Shown here: in pieces, positions 1 to 5,240 of the stretch | Position numbering within the stretch: position 1 is the first letter of the stretch | Layout: each line of letters begins with the position of its first letter | Assembly: GCA_003165135.1 (NCBI GenBank) | Contig: PLSN01000279.1 | Coordinates: 1,082-6,451, forward strand | Direction: 5' to 3' | DNA: 5,370 bases | From: Bacteroidota bacterium | Lineage (GTDB): Bacteria > Bacteroidota > Bacteroidia > Chitinophagales > LD1 | Made by a program: the position numbers and the translations under genes | The notes under the pieces: generated by a model | Database searches by the model: none | Told to the model about the DNA's origin: nothing | The model's input: the letters and a program-made list of their open reading frames with translations, nothing else

Positions 1-868
1 TTCGATTTCTTGGGCGGTGATTGGCAGCAGTGACGATCTCATCGAGTTCTTTTAGCAGGTTCTGGGTGAATAGCGGAAGCAGTGTGTGCGACATAGCCTC
101 CCATACATAGGCTGTGGCTTGTTGATTAGGATGCAGCATATCCTCTGCATAGAAGCGATAGTCCCTGAGGTCATCCATCACGATCTCATACGCCGGGAAA
201 TAATACAATTGAGGATATTTCTCCCGCAGCGTATGAATGGCTGTAAAGAGATGCGCCTTGCTGACTGAGTTCTCATAGTGCCCGAATGCAAAATACCGCA
301 CAGGACTGACTGTCAGGATTATTTTGAGGGCGGGATTGATCTTCCATAATGCAGTGAAACTTTTCTCCAGTTCAGTCACGATCTCATCAGGCTTCATCAG
401 TTCAAAATCAAAATGCGAGCCCGGCACCTTATGGCAGTTGGACACGACCTTGCCGGTTTCTTTTAGTCGAAAATAATGAGATGTGCCAAAGGTCAGCATC
501 AGCACTGAGGTCGTCTTGAGCGATTCAGCAGCGGTACTCAGATTTGAATTGATATTTTCCAATGTTTCCTCTTTGGATGCTTTCGAGAAGTCTCCATGGT
601 GGTCATAACTGTGATATAGTTCATCCTGATATATCAGGTCTGCTTCGCTATATGGCGTGGGCGAGAGAAGTCTATTTATGGCATTAGCGATGGAATAGGG
701 ATTATACTGCTGCCCGAATGGGTTGATATTGATATGGAACTTATACTGCTCGAAATACCGGCCTATATTCTCCGAGAAGCAGGACCCAATGGTCATGGTC
801 CTATCCTGATGAGTGACGGTGAAGGGTGGCTTAGTGGCCTTTACTATGGTCCGGAATGAATGTGGCAT
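1..868 (-). CDS. GSCFA domain protein (SGNH-hydrolase-like), 3' end beyond window
   Basis: Reading leftward from ATG at 868-866, the frame stays open for 289 codons to the window edge, so the C-terminus is missing (family members are usually a little over 300 residues). The protein begins MPHSFRTIV and carries the family signature GSCFSENIG at residues 28-36. Further conserved-looking blocks are LTFGTSHYF (125-133), SNCHKVPGS (143-151), TVSPVRY (186-192) and a DxxH block, DMLHP (243-247), which resembles the catalytic Asp/His block of SGNH/GDSL esterases. No signal peptide or membrane segment is visible, which suggests a cytoplasmic protein. GSCFA proteins are common in Bacteroidota and have no well-established substrate; hydrolase or acyl-esterase activity is inference from the fold. 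The start was chosen because the residues before GSCF match the usual short lead-in and the next upstream region is repeat DNA. It is divergent from mdh. A weak -7-like element, TAttTTcG, lies just upstream (882-875). Confidence 0.9.
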   Translation of the reverse strand, partial: MPHSFRTIVKATKPPFTVTHQDRTMTIGSCFSENIGRYFEQYKFHININPFGQQYNPYSIANAINRLLSPTPYSEADLIYQDELYHSYDHHGDFSKASKEETLENINSNLSTAAESLKTTSVLMLTFGTSHYFRLKETGKVVSNCHKVPGSHFDFELMKPDEIVTELEKSFTALWKINPALKIILTVSPVRYFAFGHYENSVSKAHLFTAIHTLREKYPQLYYFPAYEIVMDDLRDYRFYAEDMLHPNQQATAYVWEAMSHTLLPLFTQNLLKELDEIVTAANHRPRNR

Positions 869-887
869 GAAACACGAAAATACAATT

Positions 888-1003
888 TATCACAGAGAAC
901 ACGGAGAGGATGGAGAAATACAAAGAGAACACAGAGATATACTTCGTTCAAACCTCTGTGTCCTCCCGGCTGTTACTCAAAATTCTCTGTGCTCTCTGTG
1001 ATA
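888..1003. repeat. Imperfect nested inverted repeat of CACAGAG-type units
   Basis: The outer arms are 888-908 and 983-1003. The first 11 bases (tatcacagaga) pair perfectly with the reverse complement of 993-1003, and 18 of 21 positions match in all. A second, inner pair lies at about 924-937 and 952-965, where the left arm gagaacacagagat matches 11-12 of 14 positions of the right arm's reverse complement; a short loop (about 938-951) lies between. Each arm is itself built of tandem units of the form CACAGAGAACACRGAG. The whole could fold as a long interrupted hairpin. From memory, CACAGAG-rich palindromes of this look recur in intergenic DNA of many environmental bacteria, but I cannot verify copy number here. 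No transposase or target-site duplication is evident. Confidence 0.75.
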
Positions 1004-1036
1004 CACGGCTGTTTGAATTCTTATGATAAAAATCCT

Positions 1037-1066
1037 TTTGTAATTCCGCAAATTCGACTACGTTTG
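1037..1066 (+). promoter_or_regulatory. Bacteroidota-type promoter for mdh
   Basis: TTTG at 1037-1040 is followed after 18 nt by TAcgTTTG at 1059-1066. This fits the Bacteroidota housekeeping pattern (TTG or TTTG at -33, TAnnTTTG at -7, spacer about 17-23). Transcription would begin near 1072, giving a leader of about 30 nt before the mdh ATG at 1102. Confidence 0.7.
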
Positions 1067-1101
1067 CTCCCGCTTTTTAAATCACATCAAACAATAATAA
1101 A

Positions 1102-2037
1102 ATGAAAATTACCGTCGTAGGCGCAGGGGCTGTAGGCGCCACTGTAGCTGATAACATAGCCAGAAAGGAACTTTGCCAGGAGCTCGTACTCGTGGACATC
1201 AAAGAAGGTATCGCCGAAGGCAAGGCCATGGACATGATGCAGACAGCCACACTGCTGGGTTCTGACACCAAGATCATCGGTTCTACCAATGACTACTCAA
1301 AGACACAAGGCAGCCACGTAGCCGTGATCACATCCGGCATACCGCGCAAACCAGGTATGACCCGCGAAGAACTGATCGGCACTAACGCCTCTATTGTGAA
1401 AGGTGTAGCAGAAAACTTGCTGAAGCACTCTCCTGATGTCATCATCGTAGTGATCAGCAATCCGATGGACACCATGACCTACCTCGCTCTGCAAGCTACA
1501 GGCCTGCCTAAGCACCGTATCATCGGTATGGGTGGTATATTGGACAGCTCACGTTTCAAATACTATCTGAGCAGTGCATTAAAATGCTCTCCGCTGGACC
1601 TGCATGCAGTAGTGATCGGCGGTCACGGCGATACCACTATGATACCACTGACCCGTTTGGCATTCCTCAACTCTCATGCTGTCAGCAATCTGCTCTCAGC
1701 TGAAGAACTGGCAAAGATCGCCGCTGACACCATGGTAGGTGGTGCTACACTCACTAAGCTCATTGGTACCTCTGCATGGTACGCTCCGGGTGCTGCCGGT
1801 GCTGCTCTGGTAGAAAGCATCGTACGCGATGAGAAGAAAGTTTTCCCATGCTGTGTAGCATTGGATGGCGAATACGGACAGAAGGACATCTGTCTCGGTG
1901 TACCGGTAGTAGTAGGAAAGAATGGCTGGGAAAAGATCGTAGATTATCATTTGAACGCTGAAGAGCAGGAGGCATTCAACAAGAGTGCAGATGCTGTAAG
2001 GGCGATGAACGATGTACTCAAAACGCTGAGTATCTAA
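1102..2037 (+). CDS. mdh: Malate dehydrogenase, NAD-dependent, LDH-like type
   Basis: This is a complete 311-residue enzyme, the normal length for the LDH-like malate dehydrogenases of Bacteroidota and Chlorobi. It interconverts malate and oxaloacetate with NAD in the TCA cycle, in the cytoplasm. The Rossmann dinucleotide loop GAGAVG is at residues 7-12, and Asp32 at the end of the second strand indicates NAD rather than NADP. The mobile loop GIPRKPGMTR (79-88) has Arg82 where lactate dehydrogenases have Gln, the change that gives preference for oxaloacetate, and Arg88 as the second loop arginine. Asn120 (ISNPMD), the Asp148/Arg151 pair (ILDSSRF) and catalytic His175 (GGHGD) are all present. 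The start is the only sensible ATG directly before the glycine loop; its leader is A-rich with no Shine-Dalgarno, as is usual in this phylum. It has its own promoter and terminator, so it is probably monocistronic. Confidence 0.97.
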   Translation: MKITVVGAGAVGATVADNIARKELCQELVLVDIKEGIAEGKAMDMMQTATLLGSDTKIIGSTNDYSKTQGSHVAVITSGIPRKPGMTREELIGTNASIVKGVAENLLKHSPDVIIVVISNPMDTMTYLALQATGLPKHRIIGMGGILDSSRFKYYLSSALKCSPLDLHAVVIGGHGDTTMIPLTRLAFLNSHAVSNLLSAEELAKIAADTMVGGATLTKLIGTSAWYAPGAAGAALVESIVRDEKKVFPCCVALDGEYGQKDICLGVPVVVGKNGWEKIVDYHLNAEEQEAFNKSADAVRAMNDVLKTLSI

Positions 2038-2050
2038 AAAATAAATATTC

Positions 2051-2083
2051 AAAAAAAGGCCGTGCATGTCACGGTCTTTTTTA
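2051..2083 (+). terminator. Intrinsic terminator after mdh
   Basis: The stem ggccgtg (2058-2064) pairs with cacggtc (2070-2076), 7 pairs including one G-U, around a 5-nt loop (catgt), followed by a run of six T (2077-2082). The seven A before the stem can extend the pairing and allow function in the opposite direction too. It lies 13 nt after the mdh stop. Confidence 0.88.
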
Positions 2084-2092
2084 TTTTCATAT

Positions 2093-2530
2093 ATGCCAAA
2101 GAATAATACAAGCAAACCAAACGCTGTAAAATTTGTCATCACCGAGATGCTGGGTGGCGGATTTCACCCATTCGTCAACGTGACCATCGAAGGCAAAAAA
2201 TGCCGATTTCTCATTGATACCGGGGCTTCAAAGTCTGTCATAGACAAGCACTTCTACGAAGCTAAATTGGGCAGAAAGATGAAAGTACTCAAACAGGAAA
2301 CTACCGGCCTGCACAGCACTGTGATGGAGTCGTACGTAGGTACTTTAAAGAAACTGGCGATCGGCAAGCTGGTTATCCCTGCCTATACGGTAGCCGGTGT
2401 AGACCTGATGCATGTCAATACAACCTATCAGAAAATGAAATTGAAAAAGATACAAGGTATACTCGGATCAGACCTGCTGAAAAAGCACAATATGGTTATT
2501 GACTACGGTCAGTCCAAGCTATATATCTGA
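2093..2530 (+). CDS. Small retropepsin-like aspartic protease family protein
   Basis: This is a 145-residue single-domain protein with the pepsin/retropepsin active-site motif FLIDTGASKSVID (residues 39-51, catalytic Asp42) and the downstream hydrophobic-Gly motif GILGSDLL (122-129) that packs behind the catalytic loop in retroviral-type proteases. A single Asp-Thr-Gly means it would have to dimerise to make an active site, as retropepsins do. No signal peptide or membrane segment is seen, and the N-terminus is polar and basic, so a cytoplasmic location is inferred. Substrate and role are unknown; similar stand-alone domains are common in Bacteroidota. An in-frame ATG at 2066 would add nine residues, but it sits in the loop of the mdh terminator, so ATG 2093 is the better start. 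No good promoter lies between the terminator and the start; expression may rely on read-through from mdh or on an unseen promoter. It converges on the next gene with a 4-nt gap. Confidence 0.85.
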   Translation: MPKNNTSKPNAVKFVITEMLGGGFHPFVNVTIEGKKCRFLIDTGASKSVIDKHFYEAKLGRKMKVLKQETTGLHSTVMESYVGTLKKLAIGKLVIPAYTVAGVDLMHVNTTYQKMKLKKIQGILGSDLLKKHNMVIDYGQSKLYI

Positions 2531-2534
2531 TGCC

Positions 2535-3173
2535 TTATTTAGCCTCCATTACATTTATTGAGCATACCCCCTGTGTGACCTTATGATAGTATTTAGTGCT
2601 ATCACCCAGATGAGCAATCTGGCAATTAAATGTACCAACCAACTTATAACATTTCAAAGGGGTACCGGTGGAATCTGTATACCCCTGCTGTGAGAGGCCG
2701 TTGTACACTACAGAATCTACTGTAAACTTTGCACCAATATTATTGATCACATAGTCAGAGGACATCTCTCTACCTGAAGTATCAGGATATTCAAAACTAA
2801 ACAGGTAAGCATGCGATGATACCGAATTGTCAGAAGCGGTAACAAAAGTTTTGCCGGCCCATCCTAAGATGACCGAGTCCCTGGGCACTACATGCGCACT
2901 ATCGATCAGGCTAAATTTCACTGCGGGCACTGAACCGTTAGGACCATAGGTAAGGAAAGCTGAACACAGCGAGCCACTCGACTGGCATTCATCAGGATTA
3001 TTATCCCCCTGATAAAACCACGTAGTATCTAATAAGCCCCTGACATAAAACACAGTGGACAGAGGGGCCGGACTATTAGGATTTGCCTTGGGCGCGCTGC
3101 TTTTTTTGCAGGAAGTGCCGGCAAACAAAACTGAAAGAAATAGAACAGACAGGGCTAATGTTTTCTTGTGCAT
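2535..3173 (-). CDS. Secreted lipoprotein of unknown function
   Basis: The 212-residue product starts with a classic type II signal: MHKK, a hydrophobic stretch (residues 5-18), then AGTSC with the lipidated cysteine at residue 22. The lipobox position -3 is Gly rather than Leu, which is tolerated in Bacteroidota. The mature part begins CKKSSAPKAN, a Lys/Pro/Ser/Asn-rich tether up to about residue 38. It has no acidic cluster after Cys22, so there is no clear surface-export (LES-type) signal. The rest (about 40-212) is rich in Ser, Asp and Tyr with alternating hydrophobic residues, suggesting a beta-sandwich-like fold. Five further cysteines (63, 70, 175, 184, 204) could form disulfides. The C-terminal pattern (GTFNC ... 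VTQGVCSINV) recalls small Bacteroidota lipoproteins of the DUF6252 kind, but that match is weak and only by eye. The start is the only Met before the signal peptide. It lies divergent from lgt, whose product would attach its lipid. Confidence 0.85.
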   Translation of the reverse strand: MHKKTLALSVLFLSVLFAGTSCKKSSAPKANPNSPAPLSTVFYVRGLLDTTWFYQGDNNPDECQSSGSLCSAFLTYGPNGSVPAVKFSLIDSAHVVPRDSVILGWAGKTFVTASDNSVSSHAYLFSFEYPDTSGREMSSDYVINNIGAKFTVDSVVYNGLSQQGYTDSTGTPLKCYKLVGTFNCQIAHLGDSTKYYHKVTQGVCSINVMEAK

Positions 3174-3622
3174 TGATCTTGAGATTAGTTTTCCAAAAAT
3201 GGGAAAAAAAACTTAAATATCACTAAACTCATTTGAAGGCAGCTATTTATCTATAACTAACAACGCCAGACTTAATTGGAATTGCTTCTATTTAGCGCAA
3301 TTCAGGTTTGAAATGTCCTAAGTTATCACTATATTTACATTTAATAAATGAATAGAGCAAATTAATTTCCACTATGCATATGGCTAAATCTAATTTTAAA
3401 TTTGTAAATATGTAAATGAATTGATAAAGAGCGATGTGTCTTTTTTCGGAAAAGGGGGGTTAAGATGGTAAAAAAGAAAATTTTATAATACATAAGTGAA
3501 AAAATATGCAAGCTGTGTTCAACTAATAAATGCATGCAGATCGACCCGATTTTTATCCGAAATTGGTGTAAGTGTAAATTTATTTCCACCTGTTAAAACA
3601 AAAAATCACTATCCTTGAATCT
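3174..3622. other. Long AT-rich intergenic region between the lipoprotein gene and lgt
   Basis: This is a 449-nt stretch between two divergent genes, much richer in A and T than the flanking genes. I see no convincing gene: the longest open frame (leftward, 3589-3362, 75 codons) has a low-complexity His/Phe/Ile/Lys composition typical of AT-rich noise. It contains promoter-like elements (3307-3337 and a lone -7 match at 3397-3404), a short hairpin cttttttcggaaaag (3440-3452) followed by a run of six G (3454-3459), and a 14-nt direct repeat (3359-3372 and 3576-3589, 13 of 14 identical). A small ttttcc/ggaaaa inverted repeat (3189-3194 and 3202-3207) lies in the probable leader of the lipoprotein gene. 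No tRNA or recognisable riboswitch was seen. Confidence 0.7.
3307..3337 (+). promoter_or_regulatory. Possible Bacteroidota-type promoter facing lgt
   Basis: TTTG (3307-3310), a 19-nt spacer and TAtaTTTa (3330-3337) match the Bacteroidota pattern except for the last base. If used for lgt, the leader would be about 280 nt. Such partial matches arise easily in AT-rich DNA, so this is tentative. Confidence 0.3.
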
Positions 3623-4435
3623 ATGTTTTTATTCATTCACTGGAATATAGATCCCAATATACCGCTGCCTATACACTTGTTCACAGTGCAATGGTATGGG
3701 CTGATGTGGACCTTGTCGATATTCGGATGCTTCTTTCTGGGCAGATGGATACTAGCACAGGAAAACCTGAGCGAGGAGCACCTGGTGCTGCTCATACAGT
3801 ATATCTTTATTGGTGCTATCATCGGGGCCAGGCTAGGGCAGGCCTTGTTTTATAACTTCTCCTACTTCCTCGCTCATCCAAGAGAACTGCTGATGGTGTG
3901 GCATGGCGGGCTGGCCAGTCATGGCGGTGTGATAGGCGGGCTGATCGGTATATTCCTATTTCAGCGGGCGCATCGTGAATATACGCTGACATGGCTATTT
4001 GACCATATCGCATTAGTTATATTTCTACCTTGCTCATTGATACGACTAGGCAATCTATTCAACTCTGAGCTGCCCGGCAAAGTGACCAATGTCGCATGGG
4101 CATTCATCTTTGAGCGGGGTGATGATCTCCTGCCACGCCATCCGGTAGTGCTGTATGAGAGTATTTGTTATTTCCTGCTGCTGGTCATCATCATCGCTAT
4201 ATACCGCAGACTAGGCAACTTCCGGCCGGGGTTTTATGTGGCATACTTCTTTACTTTCACCTTCCTGACCAGGTTTCTTTTAGAGTTTATGAAGGAACCG
4301 GAAGGCCAGCTATACCTCGGACTGATAAGTAAAACACAGCTTTTGAGTGTGCCATTGATCCTGCTTGGACTGATATTGTTTATCTTTGCATACAAATCAT
4401 CTCCCGCAGATAGCACGAATCTACGCAGATTTTAA
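3623..4435 (+). CDS. lgt: Prolipoprotein diacylglyceryl transferase
   Basis: This 270-residue inner-membrane enzyme transfers diacylglyceryl from phosphatidylglycerol to the lipobox cysteine of prolipoproteins, the first step of lipoprotein maturation. About seven hydrophobic segments are visible. Family motifs occur in order: VQWYGLMW (22-29), GARLG (68-72), WHGGLASHGGVIGG (93-106, where His100 corresponds to the essential His103 of E. coli), the Lgt signature RLGNLFNSELPG (141-152, with Arg141, Asn144 and Glu149 matching E. coli Arg143, Asn146 and Glu151), HPVVLYE (173-179) and RFLLEF (217-222, Arg217 matching Arg239). The start at 3623 gives the usual short N-terminal periplasmic segment (IDPNIPLPI) before the first helix. 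The last ten residues (PADSTNLRRF) after the final helix are encoded by the inverted repeat at 4401-4469 and are probably not ancestral; the catalytic core is intact. A TerB/J-domain gene follows on the same strand. Confidence 0.96.
   Translation: MFLFIHWNIDPNIPLPIHLFTVQWYGLMWTLSIFGCFFLGRWILAQENLSEEHLVLLIQYIFIGAIIGARLGQALFYNFSYFLAHPRELLMVWHGGLASHGGVIGGLIGIFLFQRAHREYTLTWLFDHIALVIFLPCSLIRLGNLFNSELPGKVTNVAWAFIFERGDDLLPRHPVVLYESICYFLLLVIIIAIYRRLGNFRPGFYVAYFFTFTFLTRFLLEFMKEPEGQLYLGLISKTQLLSVPLILLGLILFIFAYKSSPADSTNLRRF
4355..4388 (+). promoter_or_regulatory. Possible internal promoter within the 3' end of lgt
   Basis: TTG at 4355-4357, a 23-nt spacer and a perfect TAtcTTTG at 4381-4388 fit the Bacteroidota pattern at the top of its spacing range. 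It could drive the downstream TerB/J-domain gene, with the start of transcription near 4394 just before the inverted repeat. A TAnnTTTG match is expected about once per strand in a window this size by chance, so confidence is low. Confidence 0.3.
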
Positions 4436-4469
4436 TAGTATCGGCGAAAATCAGCGTGATTTGCAGGAG
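4401..4469. repeat. Imperfect inverted repeat of CGCAGAT-type units overlapping the lgt 3' end
   Basis: The left arm 4401-4430 and right arm 4440-4469 are 30 nt each. By hand alignment without gaps, 20 of 30 positions match when the right arm is reverse-complemented. The match is best at the outer ends (ctccYgcaRat) and next to the 9-nt loop (4431-4439). The left arm contains two direct copies of cgcagat (4405-4411 and 4424-4430). The lgt stop codon (4433-4435) lies in the loop, so the left arm is translated. From memory, CGCAGAT-rich palindromes of this kind are found scattered between genes in various environmental bacteria; copy number in this genome cannot be judged here. Confidence 0.7.
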
Positions 4470-4487
4470 TCTTTAATTCATAATATA

Positions 4488-5201
4488 GTGGCAAAATACG
4501 AGAAATGGCTTGGGGCCGGGATCGGTTGGTTCGCAGGAGGTCCTGTGGGAAGCTTATTGGGTTTCGCTGCCGGTGCCTATATGGAGCCGGATACTAAGAA
4601 GTACCAGAATACAGGCCATACTTCAGAATTCGAGACCAATCTCATCGTTCTCGCTGCTGCTGTCATAAAAGCAGATGGCAAAGTGACACTTGCTGAGATC
4701 AATTTCGTGCGGGAGTTCTTTCATGATCACTTCTCCCCTGACCATGCCGATGAGAAGATGAATATTCTCAATCACTGCCTGCAGAAAAGCTATAACCCTC
4801 GCAAAGCCTGTGATGACATTCGTATTTCCGCATCTCCTTCTACCCGTCATCAGGTGGTCAACTTTCTATTTGACCTGTCGCTGTCTGATAGCGAGTTGAA
4901 CCAAAGCGAGCTCGACCTGATATTCAAACTAGCCGGCTGGTTGAATGTGAATGACGTTGAATTCAAAAAGATAAAAGTCTCCTTCTCATCAACCGGCGAC
5001 TCAAAATATACATTGCTTGGTGTGAAAATGAATGCGAGTTATGATGAGGTCAAAGCTGCTTACCGTAAACTGGTATTGGAGTATCACCCCGACCGTAATA
5101 TTCACCTCTCTGCAGGCGAACAAACGATCCTCGCTGATAAGTTCAGAAGGATACAGGATGCATTTGAAAAGATCAAAGCAGAGAGAGGCTTCGAAGGCTA
5201 G
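4488..5201 (+). CDS. TerB-like and J-domain co-chaperone, DjlA-like
   Basis: From GTG 4488 the product is 237 residues. A glycine-rich hydrophobic segment (residues 8-31, WLGAGIGWFAGGPVG onward) resembles the GxxxG-type membrane anchor of DjlA. A TerB-like helical region follows (about 48-150), with the typical acidic pattern AAAVIKADGKVTLAE (56-70). A C-terminal J domain (about 173-234) carries the HPD motif at 200-202, which stimulates the ATPase of DnaK/Hsp70. The architecture is that of DjlA, so a membrane-tethered Hsp70 co-chaperone is likely; its client is unknown. The frame extends upstream to an ATG at 4386, but that 34-residue extension overlaps lgt and translates the inverted repeat, while homologues typically begin directly with a short AKxxKW-like lead into the Gly-rich segment. 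GTG 4488 is therefore preferred. The gene lies 52 nt after lgt and may be co-transcribed with it or use the possible promoter inside lgt. It ends before a bidirectional terminator. Confidence 0.85.
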   Translation: MAKYEKWLGAGIGWFAGGPVGSLLGFAAGAYMEPDTKKYQNTGHTSEFETNLIVLAAAVIKADGKVTLAEINFVREFFHDHFSPDHADEKMNILNHCLQKSYNPRKACDDIRISASPSTRHQVVNFLFDLSLSDSELNQSELDLIFKLAGWLNVNDVEFKKIKVSFSSTGDSKYTLLGVKMNASYDEVKAAYRKLVLEYHPDRNIHLSAGEQTILADKFRRIQDAFEKIKAERGFEG

Positions 5202-5206
5202 TAAAA

Positions 5207-5240
5207 CAAAAATGCCTCCCGGATAGAGAGGCATTCTGAA
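5207..5240. terminator. Bidirectional intrinsic terminator between convergent genes
   Basis: aatgcctc (5211-5218) pairs perfectly with gaggcatt (5228-5235) around a 9-nt loop. On the minus strand the stem is followed by TTTTTGTTTT, a good T-tract for the leftward TPR gene. On the plus strand the downstream side (ctgaattatttc) is less T-rich, so termination of the TerB/J-domain gene may be weaker. Confidence 0.82.

Larger units (their letters stand above)
869..1101. other. Divergent intergenic region between the GSCFA gene and mdh
   Basis: This 233-nt stretch separates two divergently read genes. Its left half is filled by the CACAGAG-type inverted repeat and its right half by an AT-rich leader with the mdh promoter. 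Short open frames crossing it encode low-complexity peptides that simply follow the repeat and resemble no known protein, so I treat it as non-coding. Confidence 0.8.

Noticed and set aside
86..268. 60-codon rightward open frame inside the GSCFA gene
   Set aside because: The opposite strand encodes the conserved C-terminal part of a GSCFA protein, including the DxxH block, so this frame is a shadow.
888..1003. CRISPR array
   Set aside because: The CACAGAG units are short, degenerate, inverted rather than evenly spaced direct repeats, and there are no unique spacers or cas genes.
813..1105. Two overlapping rightward open frames in the spacer before mdh
   Set aside because: They translate the CACAGAG repeat into low-complexity Arg/Glu/His-rich peptides, overlap the start of the GSCFA gene or the mdh promoter, and resemble no protein family.
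2066..2092. Earlier ATG start for the aspartic protease gene
   Set aside because: The codon is in the loop of the mdh terminator and adds nine residues (MSRSFLFSY) encoded by the terminator stem and T-tract.
1696..2142. 148-codon leftward open frame antisense to mdh
   Set aside because: It overlaps a clearly coding gene and its terminator, and its product has no recognisable domain; it is a shadow of mdh codon usage.
3440..3470. Terminator or riboswitch at the cttttttcgg hairpin and G run
   Set aside because: The stem is only about five A-T-rich pairs, no T-tract follows on the plus strand, and no known riboswitch core is recognisable.
3362..3589. 75-codon leftward open frame in the AT-rich region before lgt
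   Set aside because: Composition is His/Phe/Ile/Lys low complexity expected from AT-rich DNA, with no homology recognised and no promoter in the right place.
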